Assembly (NCBI GenBank): GCA_031253835.1
Contig: JAIRVP010000016.1
Location: 1-64,000 of the forward strand
Direction of reading: 5' to 3'
DNA length: 64,000 bases
Source: Burkholderia sp.
GTDB taxonomy: Bacteria > Pseudomonadota > Gammaproteobacteria > Burkholderiales > Burkholderiaceae
A program made the translations under genes and the position numbers. How positions within the stretch are numbered: the stretch's first letter is position 1; each line of letters opens with the position of its first letter. Shown piece by piece: positions 52,593 through 61,882 of this stretch. The notes under the pieces were generated by a model. That model saw only the letters and a list, made by a program, of their open reading frames with translations, did not search any database and was not told the DNA's origin.

Positions 52593-53174
52593 GTTCGTGG
52601 TTCTCCTGGTTCCGGAGCGGCCCGGCGCGTCATCCGACGCGGCCGGCGCCCGCCCGGGCGGCGCGTCGCGCACCGCCAAAATCTTGACATCGACAGATGT
52701 AAAGATAGGCCGCCCGCGCCGGCGCGCGCAAGCCGCGCGGTAGATGCGCGCTTCCAAACAGGGCACGGTCGACAAGGCGGAAAAAACGGCGCTCGAACGG
52801 CGCCGGGACCGGTCGCGATTCGAACGCGGGGGCGGGCCGGAACGGGACACATGACGCTCGGCCGCACGTCCTGTCGGCTCGCTGAAAGCCGCGTGGGGCG
52901 GGCGTTTCGCGATATCGCGCGATGGCCGGACGAGATGCGGCCGGCCGCCCCGGCAGCACCGATTCATACGCGCGGCGCACTCGCCTGGTGCAACCGCAAT
53001 CGCGCGGCTCGCGAAAAATTCAAACGCGCGTTCCAATCGTGTTTCGGGCGACCGCGGGCAAGGTGGTTCGTCGCCACGCCCGATCCGCATGCAGCGACGC
53101 AAAAACCACGCGCGCCGGCCCGCTGCGCGCTCGCCTACAATAGCGGTCCTACGCAACCTTTTTCAGGAGAAGTC
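52593..53174. other. divergent intergenic region before the FKBP gene
   Basis: I see no gene. ACATC-GACA-GATGT (52687-52700) is a perfect inverted repeat that could be a regulator site for the hydrolase gene. TACAAT (53136-53141) is a plausible -10 for the FKBP gene, 33 bases before its start. Confidence 0.45.
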
Positions 53175-53516
53175 ATGTCTGTCATCACGACCGAATCGGG
53201 CCTCAAATACGAAGACCTGACCGAAGGCACCGGCGCGGAAGCGCAAGCCGGCAAGACCGTCAGCGTCCACTACACGGGCTGGCTGACCGACGGTCAGAAA
53301 TTCGATTCGAGCAAGGACCGCAACGACCCGTTCGCGTTCGTGCTCGGCGGCGGCATGGTCATCAAGGGCTGGGACGAAGGCGTGCAGGGCATGAAAGTCG
53401 GCGGCGTACGTCGCCTGACGATCCCGCCGCAACTCGGCTACGGCCCGCGCGGCGCAGGCGGCGTGATTCCGCCGAATGCGACGCTCGTGTTCGAAGTCGA
53501 ACTGCTCGACGTCTGA
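53175..53516 (+). CDS. FKBP-type peptidyl-prolyl isomerase
   Basis: FKBP proteins catalyse cis-trans rotation of peptidyl-proline bonds. The 113-residue protein is a single, complete FKBP domain with [38 protein letters not shown] and a C-terminal [18 protein letters not shown] core. There is no signal peptide, so it acts in the cytoplasm or is released. In Burkholderia small FKBPs of this type include Mip-like virulence factors, but this one lacks the long N-terminal dimer domain. AGGAGA lies upstream of the ATG. Confidence 0.95.
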   Translation: MSVITTESGLKYEDLTEGTGAEAQAGKTVSVHYTGWLTDGQKFDSSKDRNDPFAFVLGGGMVIKGWDEGVQGMKVGGVRRLTIPPQLGYGPRGAGGVIPPNATLVFEVELLDV

Positions 53517-53541
53517 TCGCGCACCCGGCCGTTTCCTTCCG

Positions 53542-54315
53542 ATGGAACGCCTCGCCTCCCCCGCCATCGCGCTGCGCCGCTACGCCACGTGCGAAGCGTC
53601 GGACGTGCACGACTTCCACCAGGTCGTGCTCGGCGTCGATGGCGCGATGGTGATGGCGGTGGACGGGATCGGCCAGCGCATCGACCGGCACGCGGCCTGG
53701 CTGATTCCGGCCGGCGCGCGCCACGACTACGCGGGCCTCGGCGACAATCGCCAGCTCGTGATCGACCTGCCCGCGGCGTCGCTCGCGGTGCCGCAGCGGT
53801 TGTTCGACCATGCGCGCGCCGTGTCGATCGACCCGGCGCTGACGTCGCTCGTCGCGCAGGTCTCGGCGGCCGCCGCGCAACACGACGCGCCGGCCGGCGA
53901 CGCACGGCAGGCCGCCGCGCACCGTTTCCAGTGGCAGGCTGCCGCGCGCCTGTGCGACGCGCTGCTCGACGGCGCCGGCATCGCCGCGCCCGCATCGGGC
54001 CTCGATTTCGCGCGCATCGACCGCTGGCTGCGCGCGCGGCTTGCGGAGCCGCTGCGCATCGCCGATCTCGCCGCGCACTGCGGCTACGGGATGCGCCGGT
54101 TTCATCAACTGTTCGTCGACGCGTTCGGCGAAACGCCCCATCGCTACCTGCAGCGGCTGCGGCTCGACGCGGCGGTCGTGCTGCTCGCCGATGGCCGGCA
54201 TCCGCTCGTCGACATCGCGGGCCTGGTCGGCTTCGCGGACCAGAGCACGTTCACGCATGCATTCACGAAGCGCTTCGGCGTGGCGCCCGGACGCTGGCGC
54301 GGCGAACGGCACTGA
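53542..54315 (+). CDS. AraC-family transcriptional regulator
   Basis: The 257-residue protein has a cupin-like N-terminal sensor (HDFHQVVLGVDGAMVMAVDG...HAAWLIPAGARHDY) and a C-terminal AraC/XylS domain (IADLAAHCGYGMRRFHQLFVDAFGETPHRYL and DIAGLVGFADQSTFTHAFTKRFGVAPG). It lies 26 bases after the FKBP gene and 126 bases before a DHA2-family exporter, and most likely controls the exporter. The inducer is unknown. Confidence 0.92.
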   Translation: MERLASPAIALRRYATCEASDVHDFHQVVLGVDGAMVMAVDGIGQRIDRHAAWLIPAGARHDYAGLGDNRQLVIDLPAASLAVPQRLFDHARAVSIDPALTSLVAQVSAAAAQHDAPAGDARQAAAHRFQWQAAARLCDALLDGAGIAAPASGLDFARIDRWLRARLAEPLRIADLAAHCGYGMRRFHQLFVDAFGETPHRYLQRLRLDAAVVLLADGRHPLVDIAGLVGFADQSTFTHAFTKRFGVAPGRWRGERH

Positions 54316-54441
54316 GCGCATCGGCGTCGCCGAACACGCATCCACGCACGTAGCAAGCACGACGCATCGACGTCGGCATACGTATCGACGCTTCACGTCC
54401 CGCTGAAACATCGCCCGCCCGTCGCGTCCTACGATGGGTGC

Positions 54442-55881
54442 ATGGATACGACCACTCCCACCGCCGCTTTCCCGCCCGCGCTGGCACGCGTCGTCGCGAC
54501 CGTCAGCATCGGTTTCGTCGTCACGCAGCTCGACGTGACGATCGTCAACATCGCGCTCGCGCATCTCGCGGCCGACCTGCACCTGCCGGTCGCCGGCCTG
54601 CAGTGGGTCGTCGATGCGTACACGCTCGCGTTCGCGGTCCTGATGCTGTCGGGCGGCGCGCTCGGCGACCGCTTCGGCGCGCGCCGCCTGTACCTCGCGG
54701 GCCTCGTGCTGTTCGCGCTCGCGTCGCTGGCGTGCGGCGCCGCCGTCACGCCCGCGATGCTGATCGCGGCCCGCGCGCTGCAAGGCGTCGGCGCCGCGGC
54801 AATGCTGCCCAATTCGCTCGCGCTGCTCAACGACGCATGCCGGCATGACCCGCGCCTGCGCGCCCGTGCGGTCGGCGGGTGGACGGCCGCCGGGTCGATC
54901 TCGATCGCGGCCGGCCCGGTGGTCGGCGGCCTGCTGATCGCCGCGTGGGGCTGGCGCGGCATCTTCCTCGTGAACCTGCCGCTATGCGCGGCGGGGCTCG
55001 CAGCCGCGTTCGCGTGGGTGCCTGCGCGCCGCAAGGAGACGGCACCGTCCCGTTCGGTCCGCGCACTCGACCTGCGCGGCCAGCTCATCGCGATCGCGAT
55101 GCTGATCGCACTGACCGGCGCCGTGATCGAATGGCGGCCGCTCGGCTTCGCGCATCCGGTCGTGGCCGGCGGCTTCGCGTTCGCGGCACTGGCCGCGCTC
55201 GCCTTCGTCGCGGTCGAGTCGCGCACGGCCACGCCGATGCTGCCGCTGTCGCTGTTCCGGCAGCGCACGTTCAGCGCGGCCGTGCTGTTCGGGATCTGCG
55301 TGAACCTCACGTACTACGGCACCGTGTTCGTGCTGGCGCTCTACCTGCAGCGTGCCCGAGGCGAATCGGCGTTACAGGCCGGCCTCGCGTTCCTGCCGCT
55401 CACGGGCGGCTTCCTGCTGTCGAATCTCGCGAGCGGCCGCGTCGTCGCGCGCCACGGCTCGCGCGTGCCGATGCTGGCGGGTGCGCTGGTCGCCGCGCTC
55501 GGCTACGGGTCGATGCATTTCGTCGATGCGTCGACGCCGCTCGCCGCGCTGCTCGTGCCGTTCCTGCTGATTCCGACGGGCATGGGATTCGCGGTGCCGG
55601 CGATGACGACGGCCGTGCTCGCATCGGTCGCGCCCGAACGGGCCGGCATCGCGTCGGCCGTGCTGAATACCGCGCGGCAGGCCGGCGGCGCGATGGGCGT
55701 CGCCGCGTTCGGCGCACTCGCGGGCGGCGGCGGTGCGTGGCAGGTCGTGAACGGATTGCGGATCGAAACGGCCGTGTCGGTCGCGCTGCTGGTCGCGGCC
55801 GCGCTGCTCGCGACGCTCGTGCGGCCCGATGCGCATCGCGGCGCGGCGCCCGCGCGTCAGGCGCTGCCGGCGGCCGATTGA
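54442..55881 (+). CDS. DHA2-family (14-TM) MFS multidrug exporter
   Basis: The 479-residue protein belongs to the drug:H+ antiporter-2 branch. It has about 14 hydrophobic segments, motif A GGALGDRFGARRLYLAGL after segment 2, and motif C-type glycine/proline pattern in WGWRGIFLVNLPL. Family members export dyes, quaternary amines or fatty acids. The start at 54442 gives the first segment directly after a short cytoplasmic tail. The AraC regulator before it is probably its controller. Confidence 0.92.
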   Translation: MDTTTPTAAFPPALARVVATVSIGFVVTQLDVTIVNIALAHLAADLHLPVAGLQWVVDAYTLAFAVLMLSGGALGDRFGARRLYLAGLVLFALASLACGAAVTPAMLIAARALQGVGAAAMLPNSLALLNDACRHDPRLRARAVGGWTAAGSISIAAGPVVGGLLIAAWGWRGIFLVNLPLCAAGLAAAFAWVPARRKETAPSRSVRALDLRGQLIAIAMLIALTGAVIEWRPLGFAHPVVAGGFAFAALAALAFVAVESRTATPMLPLSLFRQRTFSAAVLFGICVNLTYYGTVFVLALYLQRARGESALQAGLAFLPLTGGFLLSNLASGRVVARHGSRVPMLAGALVAALGYGSMHFVDASTPLAALLVPFLLIPTGMGFAVPAMTTAVLASVAPERAGIASAVLNTARQAGGAMGVAAFGALAGGGGAWQVVNGLRIETAVSVALLVAAALLATLVRPDAHRGAAPARQALPAAD

Positions 55882-55891
55882 GCGCGTGGGT

Positions 55892-55996
55892 TCACGCGTC
55901 GCCGGGATCGCGCTGGATCAGGTGACGCCACGGAAACACGTTCTGCTTGAAGTGGCTCACATAGCCGCCGATAGCCGGCGGAATCCAGCGGATGGG
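55892..55996 (-). pseudogene. possible relic of a lost gene (short conserved-looking peptide)
   Basis: Between the exporter and HxlR genes, one minus-strand frame runs from a stop at 55997-55999 to a TGA at 55892-55894 and encodes a 34-residue stretch ending in FKQNVFPWRHLIQRDPGDA. The composition (F, W, H, Q, well-formed codons) looks more protein-like than its surroundings. No start codon with a ribosome site is present except a GTG at its middle. It may be the tail of a deleted gene, or chance. Confidence 0.3.
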
Positions 55997-56068
55997 TCAT
56001 GGCGATACGGCTCCGGTCGACGACGATCGCGACAGTCTAGCCGACCGACCGGCCGCCACGCATCGCGC

Positions 56069-56539
56069 TCACCGCCGCGTCGCACCCGCTTCGTCGCCGA
56101 TCTTCCTCACGACCGTCTCGGCCGCCTTCAACGGCCGGCCGTCGTCGTGCCGCAGCGCGAGCTTGCGGATCGCGCGCCCCGTACCGCGCTCGACCAGCAC
56201 CGAATGCGGCTCGCCGCGCGCGAACAGGTTCGCCTCGCCCCACTGCCGCAGCATCACGATGACCGGAAACAGCCCCTCGCCCTTTTTCGTCAGCACGTAC
56301 TCCTGATACGCGGTGCCGTCCGACGCCGGCACGACGTCGAACACGCCCGCGTCCACCAGCATCTTCAGCCGGTCGGACAGGATGTTGCTCGCGACGCCGA
56401 GGCTCGCGCGGAAATCGCCGAAGCGGCGCACGCCGTCGAACGCATCGCGCACGATCAGCAACGCCCAGCGATCGCCGACGATATCGGTCGCCCGCGCCAC
56501 CGGGCACGGCGAATCCGCAAGACTTTTCTGCCTGGCCAT
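56069..56539 (-). CDS. HxlR-family transcriptional regulator
   Basis: The 156-residue protein is a HxlR-type winged helix. It begins with the family segment SPCPVARATDIVGDRWALLIVRDAFDGVRRFGDF, with a cysteine in SPCP that in several homologues senses electrophiles, and continues with ASNILSDRLKMLVDAGV and a wing. The C-terminal tail after residue 110 is longer than in minimal family members. The ATG at 56539 is followed by the consensus opening. It diverges from an MFS transporter gene; two direct repeats lie between them. It probably represses the exporter until an inducer binds. Confidence 0.92.
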   Translation of the reverse strand: MARQKSLADSPCPVARATDIVGDRWALLIVRDAFDGVRRFGDFRASLGVASNILSDRLKMLVDAGVFDVVPASDGTAYQEYVLTKKGEGLFPVIVMLRQWGEANLFARGEPHSVLVERGTGRAIRKLALRHDDGRPLKAAETVVRKIGDEAGATRR

Positions 56540-56620
56540 GTTCCTCTCCGCAATCGTGCCGGCTGCCCTCGCGGCAGCGCCGGCCATCCGTGCGCGGGCC
56601 CGTCGCCCGCCGCACAACAG

Positions 56621-56678
56621 GTTGCATTTTAAAACTACTTTTTCTACACTCACACCAGTTTCATTTTGCAACTACTTT
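56621..56678 (+). promoter_or_regulatory. two 21-bp direct repeats and promoter between HxlR and exporter genes
   Basis: Positions 56621-56641 and 56658-56678 agree at 18 of 21 bases and start 37 bases apart. Both hold the core CATTTT-N2-AACTACTTT. A promoter TTGCAT (56622-56627) and TACACT (56645-56650), 17 bases apart, overlaps the first repeat and points to the exporter. They look like HxlR-binding sites. Confidence 0.65.
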
Positions 56679-56692
56679 GCGTGAGGAAACCC

Positions 56693-57928
56693 ATGGCGTC
56701 TTCCTGTCATTCCGGCACCGTTGCATCGAACGCGCCGACACCCGCGACGCATCCGGCCGATAGCGGCGGCCTGTCGGCGGCGCGCGTCGCGCTGCTGGCC
56801 GTCTGCTGTGCGGCGAGCGTCGCGAACGTGTACTACGCACAGCCGCTGCTCGATTCGATCGCGCACGATTTCGGCGTGTCGCAGGCCGCCGTCGGCGGCG
56901 TGATCACCGCGACGCAACTCGGCTGTGCGCTCGCGCTGCTGTTCGTCGTGCCGCTCGGCGACCTGCTGAACCGCAAGCGCCTGATCACCGTGCAGCTCCT
57001 GCTGCTGACGGCGGCCTGCATCGGCGTCGCCGCGTCGTCGACACGCATCGCGCTGCTGGCGGGGATGGTCGCGGTCGGGCTGCTCGGCACCGCGATGACG
57101 CAAGGGCTGATCGCGTGCTCGGCCGCGCTCGCGGGCACCGGCGAACGCGGGCGCGTGGTGGGTGCCGCGCAGGGCGGCGTCGTGGTCGGATTACTCGCTG
57201 CGCGCTCGCTGGCCGGCGTCGTCACCGACATCGCCGGCTGGCGGGCCGTCTACCTCGTGTCGGGCGCGCTCGCGATCGCGATGCTCGTCGTGCTGTCGCG
57301 GCTGTTGCCCGACACGAAGGCGCCGCAGGCGCGCATCGGCTACGCGGCGCTCTTGCGGTCGATGGTGTCGCTGCTGCGCGATGAACGCGTGCTGCGCGTG
57401 CGCGGCGCGATCGCGCTGCTGATGTTCGCGGCATTCAGCATCTTCTGGAGCGCGCTCGTGCTGCCGCTGAGCGCGCCGCCGCACGCGATGTCGCATACGC
57501 AGATCGGCGCATTCGGCCTCGTCGGCGCGCTGGGCGCCGCGGCCGCCGCCCGCGCAGGCCGGCTCGCGGATCGCGGGCGCGGCGAAGCGACGACCGGCGC
57601 CGCGCTCGCACTGCTCGCGTGCTCGTGGCTGCCGCTCGCGTTCGGCGATACGTCGATTGCGTGGCTGATCGTCGGCATCGTGCTGCTCGACGTCGGCGGG
57701 CAGGCCGTCCACGTCGTCAACCAGAGCATGATTCTCGGTGCGCGGCCCGATGCGCACGCGCGCCTCGTCGGCTGCTACATGCTGTTCTACTCGGCCGGCA
57801 GCGGGCTCGGCGCGATCGCGTCGACGATGATGTATGCGCGCGCCGGCTGGACGGGCGTCTGTGCGCTTGGCGCGGTCGTAAGCATGGCCGCGCTCGGCGT
57901 ATGGGCCGTGACGCTCAGGCGCGCGTGA
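56693..57928 (+). CDS. MFS transporter (12-TM, drug/metabolite efflux type)
   Basis: The 411-residue protein has about 12 hydrophobic segments and MFS motifs: the NVYYAQPLLDSIAHDFGVSQAAVGG start, and motif A-like PLGDLLNRKRLI after segment 2. Sequences of this kind resemble the YnfM/YgaY-like export family. The start at 56693 has GAGGAA eight bases upstream; an earlier TTG at 56666 is in frame and less likely. It diverges from the HxlR gene and should be induced by whatever that regulator senses. Confidence 0.9.
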   Translation: MASSCHSGTVASNAPTPATHPADSGGLSAARVALLAVCCAASVANVYYAQPLLDSIAHDFGVSQAAVGGVITATQLGCALALLFVVPLGDLLNRKRLITVQLLLLTAACIGVAASSTRIALLAGMVAVGLLGTAMTQGLIACSAALAGTGERGRVVGAAQGGVVVGLLAARSLAGVVTDIAGWRAVYLVSGALAIAMLVVLSRLLPDTKAPQARIGYAALLRSMVSLLRDERVLRVRGAIALLMFAAFSIFWSALVLPLSAPPHAMSHTQIGAFGLVGALGAAAAARAGRLADRGRGEATTGAALALLACSWLPLAFGDTSIAWLIVGIVLLDVGGQAVHVVNQSMILGARPDAHARLVGCYMLFYSAGSGLGAIASTMMYARAGWTGVCALGAVVSMAALGVWAVTLRRA

Positions 57929-57953
57929 CACGCACCGGCGATCCGGATCGAAC

Positions 57954-57988
57954 GAAAAAAGCCGGCCCGCCCTCGTCGGGCGGCCGGC
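57954..57988 (-). terminator. terminator of the polysaccharide operon
   Basis: On the minus strand, a GC-rich hairpin (57961-57988, stem GCCGGC-C-CGCCC with one bulge) is followed by six or seven T (57954-57960). It ends the leftward operon that stops at 58059 and may also serve the convergent exporter gene. Confidence 0.85.
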
Positions 57989-58058
57989 TCGCGAACCAGC
58001 CGCACGCGTGCGCCGGTCAGGGCTTTCGTTCGACGCGCAGGGTGCGCGCCGCAGGCGT

Positions 58059-59225
58059 TCAGCCTGCTGCCTGGATCGCCTCTTCGTACACGCCGGCAAC
58101 GCGTCGCGCGATCACCGCGTTGTCGAAATGGTCGCGCGCGTAGCGCTTGCATGCGGCCTCGTCAGGCAGCGCGATCGCACCCGACAGTGCGCCGCCGAGC
58201 CCTTCCGCGATCGCATCCGCGCCCGTCGCCGGCAGCACGAGATCGTTCGACAGGCCGGCGACCGCCTCCGGCAGCCCGCCGACCGGCGTCACCAGCACGG
58301 GCGTGCCGGACGCGAGCGATTCGACGGTGATCAGCCCGAAGCCTTCGAGCGCGACCGTCGGCACGACGCTGACCGTCGCCGCGCGGTACAGCGCCGCGAG
58401 ATGGTTGTCGGGCACGAAGCCGAGCAGCTTCACGTTGTCCTGCAGCCCGGCATCGTCGATGCGCTGCTGCAGTTCCTCGCCGATCTTGCCCTTGCCGGCG
58501 ATCAGCAGCAGTACGTCCGGATGACGGTGCTTGACGAGGCCGATCGCATCGATCAGGTCCTCCAGCCCCATGCGCCGCACAAGCCGGCGCACGGCCAGCA
58601 CGATCGGCCGGTCCTGCGGCAGCTGCAGCTTGTGCCGCGCCTCGGCCGGCGTGAGCGGCGTATCGAACTGCGCGGTATCGACGCAGCCGGGAATCACGCG
58701 CACACGCGACGGATCGATCCCGTAGCGGTTCGTCAGGATCTGGCCGAATGCCTGCGACAGCACGATCAGCCGCGACGAGCGCGTATAGACGGCCTGCTCC
58801 AGATAGCGCTTCGCGCGCTGCCCGAGCGACGCGGCGCCCTCGACCTGGCTCTCGTCGGCCCACGGCCCCTGGAAGTGCGACACCTGCGGAATCCCGCGCG
58901 TGACGTCGAGCCCCGGGAACGTATACAGCGCGAAGTGCGACGAGATCACGTCCGGCCGTTCGCTGCGGATCTCGTCGCGCAGCGCGCGCCGCGCGGCGAG
59001 CATCCGGCGCGCGAGCGTCTCCGTGGCGGGACCGAAGCCCTGGATCGCGCCGCCCGTGTCGTCGGCGACCTTCGGCGAGCCGGCAACGAGCCCGCGCACC
59101 TCGACACCCGCGCCCGGCAATGCGCCGACGAGCGAGTAGTACATCCGGTCGAGGCCGCCCGCGCGTTCGGGGAACCAGTGCATGCCGATTTGCAACGATT
59201 TGATCGGCCGGGAAGTTTGAGACAT
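58059..59225 (-). CDS. glycosyltransferase family 4 (GT-B fold)
   Basis: The 388-residue protein has a GT-B fold with the C-terminal GT4 core: LAVRRLVRRMGLEDLIDAI, LLIAGKGKIGEEL and the EX7E-like element VALEGFGLITVESLASG. The N-terminal domain begins with LQIGMHWFPERAGGLDRMYYSLVG. It should transfer a sugar from a nucleotide-sugar donor to a growing polysaccharide or lipid carrier at the inner membrane face. Its start overlaps the upstream gene stop as TGATG. It is the last gene of the cluster, and an in-frame extension beyond this ATG is only overlap with the preceding gene. Confidence 0.9.
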   Translation of the reverse strand: MSQTSRPIKSLQIGMHWFPERAGGLDRMYYSLVGALPGAGVEVRGLVAGSPKVADDTGGAIQGFGPATETLARRMLAARRALRDEIRSERPDVISSHFALYTFPGLDVTRGIPQVSHFQGPWADESQVEGAASLGQRAKRYLEQAVYTRSSRLIVLSQAFGQILTNRYGIDPSRVRVIPGCVDTAQFDTPLTPAEARHKLQLPQDRPIVLAVRRLVRRMGLEDLIDAIGLVKHRHPDVLLLIAGKGKIGEELQQRIDDAGLQDNVKLLGFVPDNHLAALYRAATVSVVPTVALEGFGLITVESLASGTPVLVTPVGGLPEAVAGLSNDLVLPATGADAIAEGLGGALSGAIALPDEAACKRYARDHFDNAVIARRVAGVYEEAIQAAG

Positions 59226-60409
59226 CACGACTGCTCCTGCGTGACTGCATGCTCGACCCGCTCGAAGGCGGACGGCTGCGTGGGTTGGCCGATGCGCCGG
59301 TAAAGCGCGACGTACTGGGCGCCCATGTGCGCCCAGCCGAAACGGGTCATCAGTTCGCGGGCCGCGTCGCCCATCGCGCGACAGGTGTCGCGCGACGCCG
59401 CGAGCGAGCCGATCGCCTGCGCGAGCGCGGCCGGATCGTCCGGATCCTCCAGCACGATCCCGCATTCGCGCGTGATGATTTCCGCGCCGCCCGCCGTGCG
59501 CGCGGTGACGACCGGCAAACCGGCCGCCATCGCTTCCAGCAGCGACAGGCTCATCGCTTCGTAGCGCGACGGGAAGACATACGCGTCGACCGAGCGCATC
59601 AGCGTCGGCATGTTTTTCACGAGGCCGAGGAAATGCACGCGCGAATCGATGCCGAGCGCACGCGCCTCTTCCGGATACGGGCTGCCGGGCAGATAGCCGG
59701 CCACCGCCAGGTGCACGTTCGCCGGCAGTTTCGTCAGCGCCTTCAGCACGGTGCCGAGGTTCTTGCGCGGCGTGCGCAGGTCGCCGACGAACAGCAGCAG
59801 GAACGCGTCGTCCGGCAGCTTGAACGCCGCGCGGTCGGCCTGCGCGCCCGCGAACGCGCTGCCGTCGACGCCGTTGTAGATCACGCTGATCTTGCGGCTG
59901 TCGATGCCGAGCCCGGCGATCTCGTCGGCCACCTTCTGCGACACGGCCGTGATCGCGCGCGAACGCTTGTACGCCCAGCGCTCGAGCGTGGTGTTCACGC
60001 GCGTATAGACGTACTGGTAAGCCGACCAGATCCCCTTCGTCGGCCCGAACGGATAGTACGGACTCTTGAACCAGCCGCCGTGCACGAAGTGCGCGGTATT
60101 CACGTCGGCCTTGATCCACGAGATGAAGCCGTTCACGTGCAGCACGTCGTATTCGCCGCGGTGCGCGCGCAGCCAGGCCGCGCTCTTCAGCGCGAACACC
60201 TGCTGCTTGACGAGATTCGACGGCCAGAAGCCGCCGACCTTCACCGGCACCCAGCGCACGCGCGGGTCGGCCAGCAGCTCGGGCGCGACATGCGACGCGA
60301 CCAGCGTGACTTCGTAGTTTTCGGCCAGCGCCGCGCGCGCGATTTCGTAATTGACGCGGCCCTGCCCGTCGTTATGTCGCACGACGTGCGTGACGATCGC
60401 GATTCTCAA
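59225..60409 (-). CDS. glycosyltransferase family 4-like protein
   Basis: The 394-residue protein has an N-terminal GT-B half (IAIVTHVVRHNDGQGRVNYEIARAALAENYEVTLVASHV) and a C-terminal GT4 half with LLFVGDLRTPRKNLGTVLKAL and SRYEAMSLSLLEAMAAGLPVV. The start is a TTG at 60409 with GGGGAGG upstream; it overlaps the preceding gene's stop (TTGA). The next gene's ATG overlaps its stop by one base. The sugar and acceptor are unknown. Confidence 0.9.
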   Translation of the reverse strand: MRIAIVTHVVRHNDGQGRVNYEIARAALAENYEVTLVASHVAPELLADPRVRWVPVKVGGFWPSNLVKQQVFALKSAAWLRAHRGEYDVLHVNGFISWIKADVNTAHFVHGGWFKSPYYPFGPTKGIWSAYQYVYTRVNTTLERWAYKRSRAITAVSQKVADEIAGLGIDSRKISVIYNGVDGSAFAGAQADRAAFKLPDDAFLLLFVGDLRTPRKNLGTVLKALTKLPANVHLAVAGYLPGSPYPEEARALGIDSRVHFLGLVKNMPTLMRSVDAYVFPSRYEAMSLSLLEAMAAGLPVVTARTAGGAEIITRECGIVLEDPDDPAALAQAIGSLAASRDTCRAMGDAARELMTRFGWAHMGAQYVALYRRIGQPTQPSAFERVEHAVTQEQS

Positions 60410-61872
60410 TGGTCGCCTCCCCGTGAACGCGCGACGGCCAGCAGGCGTTGTGCCTTTTGCCAGTGCGCCGCGGCTAGTATCGAAAAAATGGCTGTGAACA
60501 TCAGCAGGCCGCCCGTGCCGATCAGCGAGTTCGTGAACACGAGCATCGCGAAGGTCGACAGGCACAGGCTCAGGCACGCGCCGACGAACTTGTCCTTGCG
60601 CAGCTTGAATGCCGCGCGCAGCGTACGGCCGAACAGCATCACGACGCCGGCGAGGTACAGCAGCGTGCCGGGCCAGCCGAGCACGAACGGCACGTTCATC
60701 ACGCCGCTGTCGAAGCTGCCGTACTTGCCGAGCTCGCCGCTGTCGCTCGACAACTTCGTGGATGCGCCCGTCGCGCCCATCCCCTCGCCGGCGACGTCGG
60801 TAAACGCCGTCTGCGCGAAGGTGGCGTAGAACTTGTTGCGGTCGTCGTAGCTGCGGTCGTCCTTCAGGTTCGTGATCGACTGCAGGCGCGCGCCGAGACG
60901 GTCGGCCACCGGCCCGACGGTCAGCAGCGGCACGCAGAGCCCGACCAGCACGACGCCGCTGATGAGGATCCGCATCCGCACGCGGTTGTTCGACTGCGCG
61001 AGCTGGATCGCGAGCGCGATCACCCAGCCGCCCCACGTCGAGCGCACGAGGCACAGCGCGAACGACACGAAGCCGGCCGCCCCCGCGAACCAGCGGATCT
61101 TCTGCGGCGCGGCGAACACGAACACCAGCGCGCCCATGATCGCGAACGCGAACGGCCCCGACGAGTTCATCGTGCTGAACACGCGCACGCCGTACGGCAC
61201 CGGCTCGCCCTGCGAACCCATGTCCGACCCGATCATCCACAGCACGTCCCACTGCGGCATCACGAAGTACTGCACGACGCCGTACAGGCCCATCACGAGC
61301 ATGCCCCACATGAACGTGGACAGCAGCACGTCGCGGTACTCGGGATAGTCGCGCGCGTTGACCATGATGTGAAAGCCGATCAGCACCGGGTACACCCAGT
61401 TCGCCAGGTCGTAGGTCGCGGCCATCACGCCGCTCGACACGATCCCGACGAGATACGCATACGCGAGCCCGAACAGCATCAGCAGCACGGGAATCCCGCG
61501 CCGCTGCGCGAGCACGCGGTAATGCCGGATCAGCCCGAAGCCGGCGATCATCGTCACCGCGAGCGGCGCGACCTGGATCAGGCTCGTCGGCGTGAACGCG
61601 CCCTTCGACCAGTCGGCGAGCCGTCGCACTTCCGGGCTCAGGAACCACACCCACCACATGAAGCCGACGTAGCGCGCCGGGCTCTTGAAATACAGCCAGA
61701 TGCCGACCGCGATGGCCAGCACCGGAAACGCGAGCGTCAGCACCTTGCCCTGGTGAATGGCGATCAGCGCGGCGGTGAAGGACCACAGCGCGGCCTGCCC
61801 GACCCAGTGCTTCGGCTCGGGCAGCCAACTGCGCTTGCGCGACGGTGCGCGTTCGGCGGTAATCGTACTCAT
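60406..61872 (-). CDS. O-antigen polymerase/ligase-like membrane protein
   Basis: The 488-residue protein has about 10-12 hydrophobic segments and a long periplasmic loop near residues 325-400 (KDDRSYDDRNKFYATFAQTAFTDVAGEGMGA), the layout of the Wzy_C/O-antigen ligase family. It may polymerise repeat units (Wzy) or attach polymer to a carrier. Because no Wzx flippase, Wza/Wzc or ABC exporter is seen in the window, the exact step cannot be assigned. Its stop overlaps the TTG start of the next gene, so translation is likely coupled. Confidence 0.82.
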   Translation of the reverse strand: MSTITAERAPSRKRSWLPEPKHWVGQAALWSFTAALIAIHQGKVLTLAFPVLAIAVGIWLYFKSPARYVGFMWWVWFLSPEVRRLADWSKGAFTPTSLIQVAPLAVTMIAGFGLIRHYRVLAQRRGIPVLLMLFGLAYAYLVGIVSSGVMAATYDLANWVYPVLIGFHIMVNARDYPEYRDVLLSTFMWGMLVMGLYGVVQYFVMPQWDVLWMIGSDMGSQGEPVPYGVRVFSTMNSSGPFAFAIMGALVFVFAAPQKIRWFAGAAGFVSFALCLVRSTWGGWVIALAIQLAQSNNRVRMRILISGVVLVGLCVPLLTVGPVADRLGARLQSITNLKDDRSYDDRNKFYATFAQTAFTDVAGEGMGATGASTKLSSDSGELGKYGSFDSGVMNVPFVLGWPGTLLYLAGVVMLFGRTLRAAFKLRKDKFVGACLSLCLSTFAMLVFTNSLIGTGGLLMFTAIFSILAAAHWQKAQRLLAVARSRGGDH

Positions 61873-61882
61873 CGATCCGATC

